NCBI GenBank assembly: GCA_964658655.1
Contig: CAZZZL010000003.1
Span: forward strand, 95,301-159,300
Reading direction: 5' to 3'
Length of the DNA stretch: 64,000 bases
DNA from: G963692885 sp964658655
Lineage (GTDB): Bacteria > Acidobacteriota > Terriglobia > Terriglobales > Acidobacteriaceae
This document shows positions 55,076 to 63,878 of this stretch, one piece after another. A model generated the notes under the pieces. It made no database searches. It was not told where the DNA came from and saw only the letters and a list, made by a program, of their open reading frames with translations. A program made the translations under genes and the position numbers. The stretch's first letter is position 1; every line of letters starts with the position of its first letter.

Positions 55076-57284
55076 CAGGAGTGATTGGAGCGTCGCGCAG
55101 CCGCTTTCCGGTCGCGTTGTAGATCGCATTTGCAACCGCCGCAGCTACACCCGTAATACCAATCTCACCAATGCCGCGCGCGCCCAGCGGATTGAACTTT
55201 TTGTCCGCTATGTTCAGAACAGAAACATCGATCTCTCCGATGTCGGCATTTACCGGAACGTGATACTCCGCCAGATTTCCATTCACCGGCCGCCCCGTAC
55301 GGGTGTCGATGTGGGTACTTTCATGCAACGCCAGGCTGACACCCCACACGATACCGCCAATCAACTGACTCTTGCCTGTCTTCTCATTCAGCAGCGTGCC
55401 AATGTCATATACGCCCGTCACGCGCCGCACATGGGGCATCCCCAGCATCTCGTCAACAGCTACTTCAGCGAAGACCGCTCCCCACGAGTGGGTCGAGAGT
55501 GCCTCCGTGTCCTGTTCAGGTTGGGCCGACCCGGTCGCGGAGATCGCGTCACTCGCCTTTGCGACATAGTCCTGATAGGACACTGACTTACCACCCGGCT
55601 GCTTTTTCAGAAACACTTTCCCGCCCATAAAAGCTAGATCTTCTGGTTGCGCTCCATTGAACGGCGTCGAGGCATCACTCACCATTGCCGCAAACAGTTT
55701 TAGTCGCGCTTGCTCTGCGGCGGTCTGTACAGCCGGCATGACACTCGCTGCGCTTTGTGATCCGCCGGAGACCGGGGCCTTCGGTAGCTCCGTGTCGCCC
55801 AGCCTGGCATCGATCATCTCGATCGGGAGATCAAGAGTGGCTGCGGCCACCTGCGCCATGATGGTGTACGTGCCTGTTCCCAGGTCCTGCGTCCCTGACG
55901 CAACTGTGATGCGGCCATTCTTTTCGAAGCGCACCAGTGCCATCGCCGCTGACCGGTTTGCAGAATAGGTTGCCGTCGCCATACCCATTCCGATGAGCAG
56001 GTTTCCTTCGCGCACGGACCGGGGCTGAGCCTTGCGCTTGCTCCAGCCAAATCGCGACGCACCGCGCACGTAGCACTCGTGAAGGTGCTTGCTGGAGAAT
56101 TCTTTTTTGCTTGTCGGATCGGTCTGCGCATAATTCTTTTGCCTGAGTTCGATTGGATCCATGCGCAGCTTCTCTGCCAACTCATCCATAGCAATCTCAA
56201 GCGCGAACGTTCCGGTGGCCTCTCCTGGCGCACGTTGAAATGTAGGCGTGCCGACATTGAGTGGCACCAGCTTTTGCGATGTATCGATATTCGGGCTGGC
56301 GTACAGCATTCGCGTCATGTTGGAGGATGGCTCCGCAAAATCCTCAATGACCGAGGTATGCGAATACACATCGTGCTTGATGGAAACCAGTGTGCCATCG
56401 TTCTTCGCGCCAAGCACAATGTGCTGGTAGGTCTGCGGTCGTCCGCCCACGGGCCCGAACATCTGCGGCCGTTCGAGAACGATTCGTACCGGCCGATCTA
56501 CCGCTTTGGCTGCCATGGCCGACAACACCACGTGCGACCACGTTGAACCCTTGCTTCCAAAACCACCCCCCACATACGGGCAGATCACGCGCACATTGTC
56601 TTCAGGAATGCCGAAGGTCTTCGCCAGTGTCTGTTTAACGCCTGACACATACTGCGTCGCATCGTGGACTGTGAGTTTTTCCCCGTCCCACTGTGCTAGC
56701 GTGGCATGCGGCTCCATCGGATTGTGATTCTGCTTTGGCGTGGTGTAGATCTCGTCCACCGTGACCGCTGCTTCCGCATGCCCTGCAGGCTCATTGCCGG
56801 TGGCGAGCTTCGCCGGATCCTTTCCATGGCTGCCGGGATGCGCTTCACCAAATCCCCCCTTGAAATCAAACTTCGCAGGAGACTCTTTGTATTTCACCTG
56901 TACCAGCGACGCGGCATAAATCGCCTGGTTCAACGTTTCTGCAATCACCACTGCGATGGGTTGATTGTTGTAGTGCACCATGTTGTCCTGCAGAATTGTC
57001 AACACTCGTCCCGCTGGAGGATGCACCGCAGCCTTGCCGCCCTGCGGCAGCTTCATGGCGTTGAATGGCGTCAACACCTTGATGACGCCGGCCGCCTTTT
57101 CGGCCCGGGCGGTGTCCATCCGTACAATGGTCCCATTTGCAATAGTACTGGTGACGATTACAGCCTCGGCTTGTTTATCCGCAGCGAATTCCGCGGCATA
57201 CTTGGCTTGCCCGGTCACCTTGGCCTTGCCATCAACACGTGTAATCGGCTCTCCAATTACGCTCTGCGCACCCATGGCACTCAT
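55059..57284 (-). CDS. Aldehyde oxidoreductase molybdopterin-binding subunit (PaoC-like)
   Basis: A 741-residue subunit of the xanthine oxidase family, carrying the molybdenum cofactor. It has the N-terminal IGEPITRVDGKAKVTGQAKYA, the cofactor-contacting VGGGFGSKG, RAPGEATGTFALE, TQDLGTGTYTIMAQVAA, and near the C-terminus the motif ARGIGEIGITGVAAAVA holding the catalytic Glu. It overlaps the FAD-subunit gene by 4 bases (start 57284 versus stop 57281), completing the FeS-FAD-Mo gene order typical of PaoABC/YagTSR. With its partners it probably oxidises aromatic or aliphatic aldehydes in the periplasm. The exact substrate is inferred. Confidence 0.93.
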   Translation of the reverse strand: MSAMGAQSVIGEPITRVDGKAKVTGQAKYAAEFAADKQAEAVIVTSTIANGTIVRMDTARAEKAAGVIKVLTPFNAMKLPQGGKAAVHPPAGRVLTILQDNMVHYNNQPIAVVIAETLNQAIYAASLVQVKYKESPAKFDFKGGFGEAHPGSHGKDPAKLATGNEPAGHAEAAVTVDEIYTTPKQNHNPMEPHATLAQWDGEKLTVHDATQYVSGVKQTLAKTFGIPEDNVRVICPYVGGGFGSKGSTWSHVVLSAMAAKAVDRPVRIVLERPQMFGPVGGRPQTYQHIVLGAKNDGTLVSIKHDVYSHTSVIEDFAEPSSNMTRMLYASPNIDTSQKLVPLNVGTPTFQRAPGEATGTFALEIAMDELAEKLRMDPIELRQKNYAQTDPTSKKEFSSKHLHECYVRGASRFGWSKRKAQPRSVREGNLLIGMGMATATYSANRSAAMALVRFEKNGRITVASGTQDLGTGTYTIMAQVAAATLDLPIEMIDARLGDTELPKAPVSGGSQSAASVMPAVQTAAEQARLKLFAAMVSDASTPFNGAQPEDLAFMGGKVFLKKQPGGKSVSYQDYVAKASDAISATGSAQPEQDTEALSTHSWGAVFAEVAVDEMLGMPHVRRVTGVYDIGTLLNEKTGKSQLIGGIVWGVSLALHESTHIDTRTGRPVNGNLAEYHVPVNADIGEIDVSVLNIADKKFNPLGARGIGEIGITGVAAAVANAIYNATGKRLRDAPITPDKLMA

Positions 57285-58270
57285 GCTTGTCCTCCCGCAA
57301 CGGTCAGCGCGCGGATGATCGTCTGCTTTGCCATCTCCACCTTGAAGGTGTTATGTTCGTGGGTCTTCGCGCCCTTTACTGCTTCAGTGGCAGCGGCATG
57401 AAATGCTTGTGGGTCCAGGGACTTGCCAGCGAGCAGCTTCTCGGCACTCTCTGCTCTCCATGGCTTGTGAGCAACGCCGCCCATCGAAATACGCGCCGAG
57501 CGAATCGTACTTCCGTCTAACTCGAGCGCCACCGCAGCCGATACCAGCGCGAATGCATAGCTTGCGCGGTCGCGCGCCTTGATGTACGCGCAATGATCGG
57601 CATAGGGCGACTTCGGAAGATCGATCGAAAGTATTAACTCGTCGGGTCGCAGATTTGTATCGACCTCGGGACTCTTGCCCGGAAGCCGGTGAAAATCGTC
57701 AAAAGCAATCGTTCGCTCACCGCGCCGTCCCTGTACCCGCACCGTTGCACCCAAGGCACTCAGTGCCACGCACATATCCGATGGATGTGTTGCGATGCAT
57801 TGGTCACTCGCGCCGAGTATCGCGTGAATCCGATTAAAGCCCTTTACGGCCCCACAGCCGCTGCCCGGATTTCGCTTGTTGCACTGCGCGAAACCAGGAT
57901 CATAAAAGTAATAGCAGCGCGTACGCTGTAAAAGGTTTCCGCCATTCGTCGCCATGTTGCGCAACTGTGGAGACGCTCCAGCCAGGATTGCCTGCGATAG
58001 CAACGGATAGCGTTGCCGAACCAGCGCATGATCTGCTGTTTCGGCGTTATGTGCGAGCGCCCCCAGCCTCAGGCCGCCATCGGGCAGCTCTTCAATCGCA
58101 GACAGCTGCAGCCGGTTGACGTCCACCAGGTGGGAGGGCTTCTCCACATCCTGTTTCATTAAATCGACCAGGTTTGTCCCGCCCGCCAGCAACTTTGCCT
58201 TAGGCGTGTCACCCAGCGTGCGTATGGCGTCCTGCGGACTGCCGGCGCGTTGATACTCAAATGGCTGCAC
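57281..58270 (-). CDS. Aldehyde oxidoreductase FAD-binding subunit (PaoB-like)
   Basis: A 329-residue FAD subunit of the molybdenum hydroxylase family. FAD motifs are KLLAGGTNLVDLMKQD and ATNGGNLLQRTRCYY. The latter runs into CYYFYDPGFAQCNKRNPGSG and a further Cys-Gly, a Cys pattern that in E. coli PaoB binds an extra [4Fe-4S] cluster, which identifies the subgroup well. The C-terminal domain ends with KPWRAESAEKLLAGKSLD-type text. The gene lies 9 bases after the 2Fe-2S subunit gene and overlaps the Mo subunit gene, so the three form one operon. Confidence 0.93.
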   Translation of the reverse strand: MQPFEYQRAGSPQDAIRTLGDTPKAKLLAGGTNLVDLMKQDVEKPSHLVDVNRLQLSAIEELPDGGLRLGALAHNAETADHALVRQRYPLLSQAILAGASPQLRNMATNGGNLLQRTRCYYFYDPGFAQCNKRNPGSGCGAVKGFNRIHAILGASDQCIATHPSDMCVALSALGATVRVQGRRGERTIAFDDFHRLPGKSPEVDTNLRPDELILSIDLPKSPYADHCAYIKARDRASYAFALVSAAVALELDGSTIRSARISMGGVAHKPWRAESAEKLLAGKSLDPQAFHAAATEAVKGAKTHEHNTFKVEMAKQTIIRALTVAGGQA

Positions 58271-58279
58271 GTGTAACTC

Positions 58280-58975
58280 CTAAACCCTTCCGTAAGCCTG
58301 TCGCACTGCGGCGACAATTCCAGGATATGCGCCGCAACGGCAGATATTGCCGCTCATGCGCTCACGAATTTCTGCGTCTGTGAGTTCTACAGAACCCGTC
58401 TTGCGTACATCTGCTGTTACGTAACTCGCGGCGCCTCGCTTTGCTTCAGACAGAAGTCCCACCGCAGACGTAAGCTGGCCGGGTGTACAGTATCCGCATT
58501 GATAGCCGTCATGATCCAGAAATGCCTGTTGTACAGGATGCAGTTCCTCACCCTTCGCCAAACCTTCAACTGTTGTGATCGACGCGCCGTCGTAGGACAC
58601 GGCGAGCGCGAGACAGCTGTTGATGCGCCTGCCATCAGCCAGCACCGTGCATGCTCCGCACTGCCCGTGATCGCAGCCCTTCTTTGTGCCGGTCATTTCC
58701 AATTGTTCGCGCAGCAGGTCAAGCAGGCTTACTCGGGGATCAACTGAAACCTGCTTTGCTTCTCCATTGATCGTGAGATGAAGTGAGGCGGGCGCCATGT
58801 CGCCGGACGACGCCGCATCCAACTCCGCAGCAAACACCGGAAGTCCCGCGGCAGTAGCCCCACTTAAAACGGTTGCGCCTTTCACGAATGTTCGCCGCGT
58901 CACTCCCGGCTGAGCAGGGGCGTCACAAGGTGCGCCCCGGTGGTTTCTGTCGTTCGGCGAAAAGTCTTCTTTCAT
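58280..58975 (-). CDS. Aldehyde oxidoreductase 2Fe-2S subunit with Tat signal (PaoA-like)
   Basis: A 231-residue iron-sulfur subunit. The ATG 58975 follows AGGAGC and precedes a twin-arginine signal (TRRTFVKGATVLSGATAAG), which exports the folded complex. Two [2Fe-2S] clusters are marked by CDHGQCGACTVLADG with a later Cys (RRINSC), and by CGYCTPGQ plus NICRCGAYP. The order FeS, FAD, Mo and the Tat signal match PaoABC. It is the first gene of the operon, 238 bases downstream of the GH18 gene. An in-frame upstream ATG at 59011 lacks a ribosome site. Confidence 0.93.
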   Translation of the reverse strand: MKEDFSPNDRNHRGAPCDAPAQPGVTRRTFVKGATVLSGATAAGLPVFAAELDAASSGDMAPASLHLTINGEAKQVSVDPRVSLLDLLREQLEMTGTKKGCDHGQCGACTVLADGRRINSCLALAVSYDGASITTVEGLAKGEELHPVQQAFLDHDGYQCGYCTPGQLTSAVGLLSEAKRGAASYVTADVRKTGSVELTDAEIRERMSGNICRCGAYPGIVAAVRQAYGRV

Positions 58976-59213
58976 TCTTGCTCCTGCCTGACCGTTCACG
59001 GTGGCATGCATTGGATCGCGGTGCCCAGCTGCTCAGTGGTGTGATGCACACAGGGTTAGAGGGAGATCAGGCAAAGGGAGGGTAGTTTTGGCGAGAGGAA
59101 AACTGCTGTGCCGCGGAGGCGCTGCCTATTCGGCACAATGCAACGTCAGCGCTGGGTTAAGACCAATGCCGCTTGGCAATGCAGGTACTTCAGCACGTCT
59201 GGATGCCACGGAT

Positions 59214-60494
59214 CTATTCGTCGGTCTGCATAGAGTCTGGTGGTTGCGTCGACTCCTCGGCAGCCTCCGGTAGACGCAGCTGACTATAGGCAGCTGAGAG
59301 CAAGGAGGCGTCCGGCATATCTCCACTCAACTCCCAGATCATTACGCCGCCCAGTCGCTGGTGCTGCGAATAATTCACTTTGAACCGGATGGACGTCGGA
59401 TCTTCAAATGTCCAGAATGTGTCGCCGTTAAAAATCCAGGGCGCCTGCGTTCGCTGGTCGCGATAGAGTGTCGACCCTGCCATCTGTGTCTGCACGAAAC
59501 TATACGGCCTGTCATTGTGAATGGCCTGTCCCGTCTGGTAGAGGCCATGATTGGTTGCGTCTACCTGCTCCCAGCCGTAGCCATAAAATGGCAGGCCCAT
59601 CAGCAGCTTGAAGGCCGGCACGCCTGCAGTTCGATAGGCGGAGATCGTCTCATCCACACTCCCCGGCGCAGTCGGGTCAGCCGGGTCAGTGTAGAGAGGC
59701 GCAATGATGCCGGTCGTCTTGCTCCACGGTCCGGCATAGTCATAATTCATTACCGCGACCTGATCCACCAGCTTGCTCACAGCCTTCATGTCGACGCCGG
59801 GATACATCTGCGGGCCTGGGCCAACAGCGATGCTGAAACGAAGCCCTGGGCGGTAGAGATCCATCTGTCGGCGGAACTCATGCACCAATGCCTCAAAGTT
59901 TGCAGCGTCTTCGCGCTTCGGAAATTCCCAGTCCAGATCGATTCCATCGAACAATCCTGGCTTCGAGACTCCGGCAGCGAAGCGTCCACGCAGAAACAGG
60001 TCTACACATGACGCCACAAATACATAACGGTTTTGCGGTTGCGCATCTTCGGCAAACGCCTCCGCGCTACCTTCCAGAGAAATCAATACTTTCAGCTTGG
60101 GATTTTGTTTCTTCAGCTCTTCCAGCTGGTGGAAGTTTCCGCGAAACGTGGACCGCGCATCATCCGCACTGCCGTCCACGCTATTGTGCGTGTCGAAGGT
60201 GTAATTCAGATCGGCATTAGGCGAAGCAATAGAACAGTGTCCGCCTTTGATTGAGCCCTGCGAATAATTCACCTGGTCGAGCATGGCAGCACCGCCGCTC
60301 TTGATCAGGTCCTTAACGAGGTACTGGGGCTGTGTATCGACGCCCCACTGGGGAAAGTAGCCAACCAGCAAGGGCCCATCGCCGTGCGCGTCCTGCTGAG
60401 CTTCAGGGCTCTGCCAGGCGAACGCGCCTGGAATGGCACAGATCATCAACAGGAATATTCTTAACAACGTGACTGACCCGATGCGAAGTTGCAC
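59214..60494 (-). CDS. Exported GH18 glycoside hydrolase (chitinase-like)
   Basis: A 426-residue secreted enzyme. A signal peptide (hydrophobic core LLRIFLLMICAIPGAFA) is followed by a TIM barrel of family GH18. The family signature DGIDLDWEFP sits at about 183-192, with Glu190 as the acid and the Asp pair before it. Earlier LLVGYFPQWGVD and VLISLEGS, and later VAVMNYDYAGPWSK and GLPFYGYGWEQ, match the fold. The C-terminus ends the barrel with GVMIWELSGDMPD. Chitin or chitin-oligosaccharide cleavage is inferred from the family. The start is a GTG at 60494 with GGAG about 14 bases upstream, so the exact start is less sure. Confidence 0.92.
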   Translation of the reverse strand: MQLRIGSVTLLRIFLLMICAIPGAFAWQSPEAQQDAHGDGPLLVGYFPQWGVDTQPQYLVKDLIKSGGAAMLDQVNYSQGSIKGGHCSIASPNADLNYTFDTHNSVDGSADDARSTFRGNFHQLEELKKQNPKLKVLISLEGSAEAFAEDAQPQNRYVFVASCVDLFLRGRFAAGVSKPGLFDGIDLDWEFPKREDAANFEALVHEFRRQMDLYRPGLRFSIAVGPGPQMYPGVDMKAVSKLVDQVAVMNYDYAGPWSKTTGIIAPLYTDPADPTAPGSVDETISAYRTAGVPAFKLLMGLPFYGYGWEQVDATNHGLYQTGQAIHNDRPYSFVQTQMAGSTLYRDQRTQAPWIFNGDTFWTFEDPTSIRFKVNYSQHQRLGGVMIWELSGDMPDASLLSAAYSQLRLPEAAEESTQPPDSMQTDE

Positions 60495-60626
60495 ACTTTT
60501 AAAGACGTTGCTCCAGCCCTCATGGATGCAAGTTCATCTCCCAGGGCAGGTACTGAGGTCTTGCCGTCGGTAACAGGTCGCCCGAGTAAAGACAGTCAAT
60601 GATTGCTCTTGAGCAGACATTGACCG

Positions 60627-63600
60627 TTATGACGCCTGTGAGGTGGCTTCCGAGAGCGTATGCACTACAACTGCGCTCTGCATGGCCGCTGCGAACTGCT
60701 CGCGCAGTGTCGTGAACTGCGGCTCATGGAACATCGACTCATGATGACCCGGCACATAGATGACCTCGACGCCGCGTTTTGCAATTGCCCGCCATCCAAG
60801 ATCTTCATCACTTCCAGGCATGGTGATGACATCTAATGCCCGGAATAAAAATATCCGGGCATCGATCGGAGCCAGCACTCTTTCGGACACGATTGCAATC
60901 TGCGTCCATCGGTTATGGAAAATAACGCTGGGTAGAAAAGGCATCACGCGCTCCATGCGTTCAATGAAAGGTCGGTGGCTCAGATAAAACCACTCCACCA
61001 TCTGGAGTGCATGCTGCGACCCTCGTTCTACCAGGTATTCCAAGCGCCCGCGCCACGGCAGTCTAAGCAGTCTGCTCCAGTGATATTGGAGGGTGACGCG
61101 CGCTTTCGTCAGACGGGGATGGCGTCCGCCAGCTTTCGGCAGAAAACCTGGGGCAGCCGCATCGAACAGCGCGACCATGCCGACCGTCCTGCCGCGCTCC
61201 TGCAGCGCACGCGCAATCTCAATGGTCAGGGGAGCAGCCGCGCACCATCCACCCAGGTGCACAATGCCTCTCGGATGCGCGCGTTCGAGAGCCTGCATGC
61301 AGGTCATGACCTGCTCACGCAGCGCGCCGCCCTGCCCGGTTTTGCCTGCCTCCCGTAACCCATAAACCGGGTGATTCGCCGGAACCATTTTGCCGGCCAG
61401 CCCATACAGCAGGTAGGAGTGCACCAGGAAAAACGGTGCATCCTCACCACTGGTGCGGATGGGCACAACGGTCGGCAGCCCGTCACTCTTGCGCAATAGT
61501 ATCGCTAGCTTGCGGACGGTCGGTGCCTCAAAAAGAGTAGTGATCGGCAGTTCGCTGCCCATCTCTTTCGAGATACGCGCGAACAGGCGCACCGCAAGTA
61601 GAGAGTAGCCGCCGTAATCGAAGAAGCTGTCCTCAGGGCCGAAAGTTCGCGAGCGCAACACCTCGCGAAAAATCTTCAGCAGCGAGCTTTCAACAAGATC
61701 GAGCGGCCTCTCGGCGCTCGGAGACGCCTTGTGTGGCTCTTCAGGCCCCGGCCGCTGATTCAGCGCGCGCCTATCCACCTTGCCGCTCCCCGTGAGTGGA
61801 AGCGCCGCGAGTTGTACAAATCGTGCTGGCAGCATGTACACGGGCAGAGTATTGGCTGCGTGTGCTCGCAGCGCCTTGGCCAGCTCCGCTTCATCGGGAT
61901 AAGCTATTGCAGCATTAGCCACAACGTATGCCACCAGCCACGGCTCCCCCGGATTGTCCTCGCGCAGAACCACTGCGGCATCGGCGACGGAAGGATGCGT
62001 CCGCAGGACAGACTCAATCTCTCCCAGCTCAATGCGATAGCCGCGAAGTTTCACCTGGCTGTCGAGGCGTCCAAAAAAATCAAGCGTACCGTCCGCGCGG
62101 AAACGAGCTGCATCGCCTGTACGAAATAATCTCTGTTCCGTATTACCAGTCCACGCATTTGTGACAAATTTCTGTCGATTTAGCTCCGGCCGTTCGAAAT
62201 ATCCTGACGCCACACCAGTGCCGCCGATGTAAAGCTCGCCGGTTACATCAGGCGGCAAAAGCCGCCCCGCTTTATCAGCGATATAGAACACTGTGTTTGC
62301 AATCGGCGGCCCGATCGGCACCGGCCCTTCTCCCGCATGTATGCGCAGAAACGACGAGTAGACCGTGGTCTCGGTCGGTCCATAGCAATTCCACAATTCG
62401 CCTGTACTCTCGTGAGACGCCAGGAGTGCATTGGCCAGGTCTCGCGGCAGCGCCTCCCCCCCGCTCAGCATGCGCAGACCGCTGCGGCCCTTCCATCCCT
62501 GAGCAAGCAGCATCCGCCAGGTCGCTGGCGTTGCCTGCATGCACGTGATGCGCTCCCTATCGATCAGGGCCGCGAGCCGCGCCGGATCCGTCACATCGAT
62601 CGCGCTGGCAATCACCACGGTCGCTCCACATACAAGCGGTAAAAACATGTCCAGCATCGACATGTCGAATGAGATGGTTGCTACCGAAAGCCAGCGCTCC
62701 TGAAAGGCAAGGCCCGGTTTCCGTTGCGCCGCAGCCAGGAAGTTCACCAGCGCGCGCTGCGGAATCACCACCCCTTTCGGTTTGCCTGTCGTCCCCGAAG
62801 TGTAGATCGTGTACGCCGTGTCGTTGAGGGACGCGGACGTAGCAGGCGCAGCGATTGCCTCGGTATAGCCGCTCGTCTCGGCCTGACCATCCAGCAGAAA
62901 AATAGGCAGCATGCTTCCCGCCAGGACCTGTGCAGTTGCCGTTGTCACGACCACCACGGACGGCTTGCACTCGTTCAGAATGTCGAGCAGACGCTGTTTC
63001 GGATGACTGGGATCAAGCGGTATGAAAAAGCTGCCGGCCTTCAGCGCCGCCAGCAGGACAACAGGCAGGTGTTCCGAGCGTGCGATGCAGAGCGCAACGG
63101 GTCTCGTCTGGTTTGCCCCCATTCCCGCAAGAACAGTAGCCAGCTGATCGCTCCGGTCGTCCAGCTCCCGATAGGTCAGGGAAACATCTTCGAAAACCAC
63201 GGCAGTGGCAGAAGGATGCAGGTTAGCCGTTTCCGCGATCCATTGCTGGACCGGCACGTTTGGATACGGAGCATTCGTTGCGTTCAATGGCTCGTACAGT
63301 GCAAGCGTTTCAGCGGCTGCAGCCAGCGGGAGTGCGCCGACCTGTTGCGTATCATCTTGTGCAGCACTCTCCAGGACGCTTGCCAGGTAGTGCAGCAGGC
63401 GCTCTGTTTTCGCCTCATCAGTGCCCCGCAATGTCTCTGCATAAAGCGTCGACTTTCGCTCGAAGTCAGTGTCAGTTGCAGATGGCGCGCTGGTATGGAA
63501 GGCAGGAAAGTAGCTGGAGCCAGCCGCTGGTCTCAAATCCGCACTGGCGTCCGGTGCGGCGGCGGTGTCGGATCCATTCTTTGCTGCCGTGTTTTCCAGC

Positions 63601-63848
63601 AGGGAGGCAAACGGCTGGGATGGCTCCACTTCCAGGGTCTGCGTACTGTCGCCCGTAGCAATCTGAACTGTCGTCCGCTGCAGGATACGGGACAAGACCG
63701 CGGCAAGGCCCGCCACCAGGAAGGCCTCACCGGCGAGTTCATCCTCTGTCAGGCGGCGCGCCGCATCGGGACTGATCTCGCGGCTGAAGGTAATTCTTTC
63801 CCGCCGCTCTTCGTGGTCCCTGGCTTCTGAACCATTGGCGCTTTGCAA
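60627..63848 (-). CDS. Single-module NRPS-like enzyme: remnant C - A - PCP - TE
   Basis: A 1073-residue enzyme. The start is a TTG with AGGAG 6 bases upstream. Residues about 15-90 and 130-190 look like pieces of a condensation domain, but no HHxxxDG is present. An adenylation domain spans about 205-690 with TIYTSGTTGKPKGVVIP, NCYGPTETTVYSS, ELYIGGTGVASGYF and RLFRTGDAARFRADG. The carrier-domain Ser is at 749 in FFDYGGYSLLAVR. The C-terminal type-I thioesterase has HLGGWCAAAPLTIEIAR, so the nucleophile position is Cys869 rather than Ser, with the His in VPGHHESMFHEP. It should load one amino or aryl acid and release it by the thioesterase. A by-eye specificity code reads approximately D-M-L-Q-M-S-C-V-Y; substrate not assigned. 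A gene may end 30 bases upstream. Confidence 0.88.
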   Translation of the reverse strand: MQSANGSEARDHEERRERITFSREISPDAARRLTEDELAGEAFLVAGLAAVLSRILQRTTVQIATGDSTQTLEVEPSQPFASLLENTAAKNGSDTAAAPDASADLRPAAGSSYFPAFHTSAPSATDTDFERKSTLYAETLRGTDEAKTERLLHYLASVLESAAQDDTQQVGALPLAAAAETLALYEPLNATNAPYPNVPVQQWIAETANLHPSATAVVFEDVSLTYRELDDRSDQLATVLAGMGANQTRPVALCIARSEHLPVVLLAALKAGSFFIPLDPSHPKQRLLDILNECKPSVVVVTTATAQVLAGSMLPIFLLDGQAETSGYTEAIAAPATSASLNDTAYTIYTSGTTGKPKGVVIPQRALVNFLAAAQRKPGLAFQERWLSVATISFDMSMLDMFLPLVCGATVVIASAIDVTDPARLAALIDRERITCMQATPATWRMLLAQGWKGRSGLRMLSGGEALPRDLANALLASHESTGELWNCYGPTETTVYSSFLRIHAGEGPVPIGPPIANTVFYIADKAGRLLPPDVTGELYIGGTGVASGYFERPELNRQKFVTNAWTGNTEQRLFRTGDAARFRADGTLDFFGRLDSQVKLRGYRIELGEIESVLRTHPSVADAAVVLREDNPGEPWLVAYVVANAAIAYPDEAELAKALRAHAANTLPVYMLPARFVQLAALPLTGSGKVDRRALNQRPGPEEPHKASPSAERPLDLVESSLLKIFREVLRSRTFGPEDSFFDYGGYSLLAVRLFARISKEMGSELPITTLFEAPTVRKLAILLRKSDGLPTVVPIRTSGEDAPFFLVHSYLLYGLAGKMVPANHPVYGLREAGKTGQGGALREQVMTCMQALERAHPRGIVHLGGWCAAAPLTIEIARALQERGRTVGMVALFDAAAPGFLPKAGGRHPRLTKARVTLQYHWSRLLRLPWRGRLEYLVERGSQHALQMVEWFYLSHRPFIERMERVMPFLPSVIFHNRWTQIAIVSERVLAPIDARIFLFRALDVITMPGSDEDLGWRAIAKRGVEVIYVPGHHESMFHEPQFTTLREQFAAAMQSAVVVHTLSEATSQAS

Positions 63849-63878
63849 TGTGCACTCCTGGGTTTTGGGAGCGAGGAG

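Noticed and set aside
62724..63830. Long plus-strand open frame (368 codons)
   Set aside because: It is antisense to the N-terminal half of the NRPS-like gene, which has certain adenylation motifs on the minus strand.
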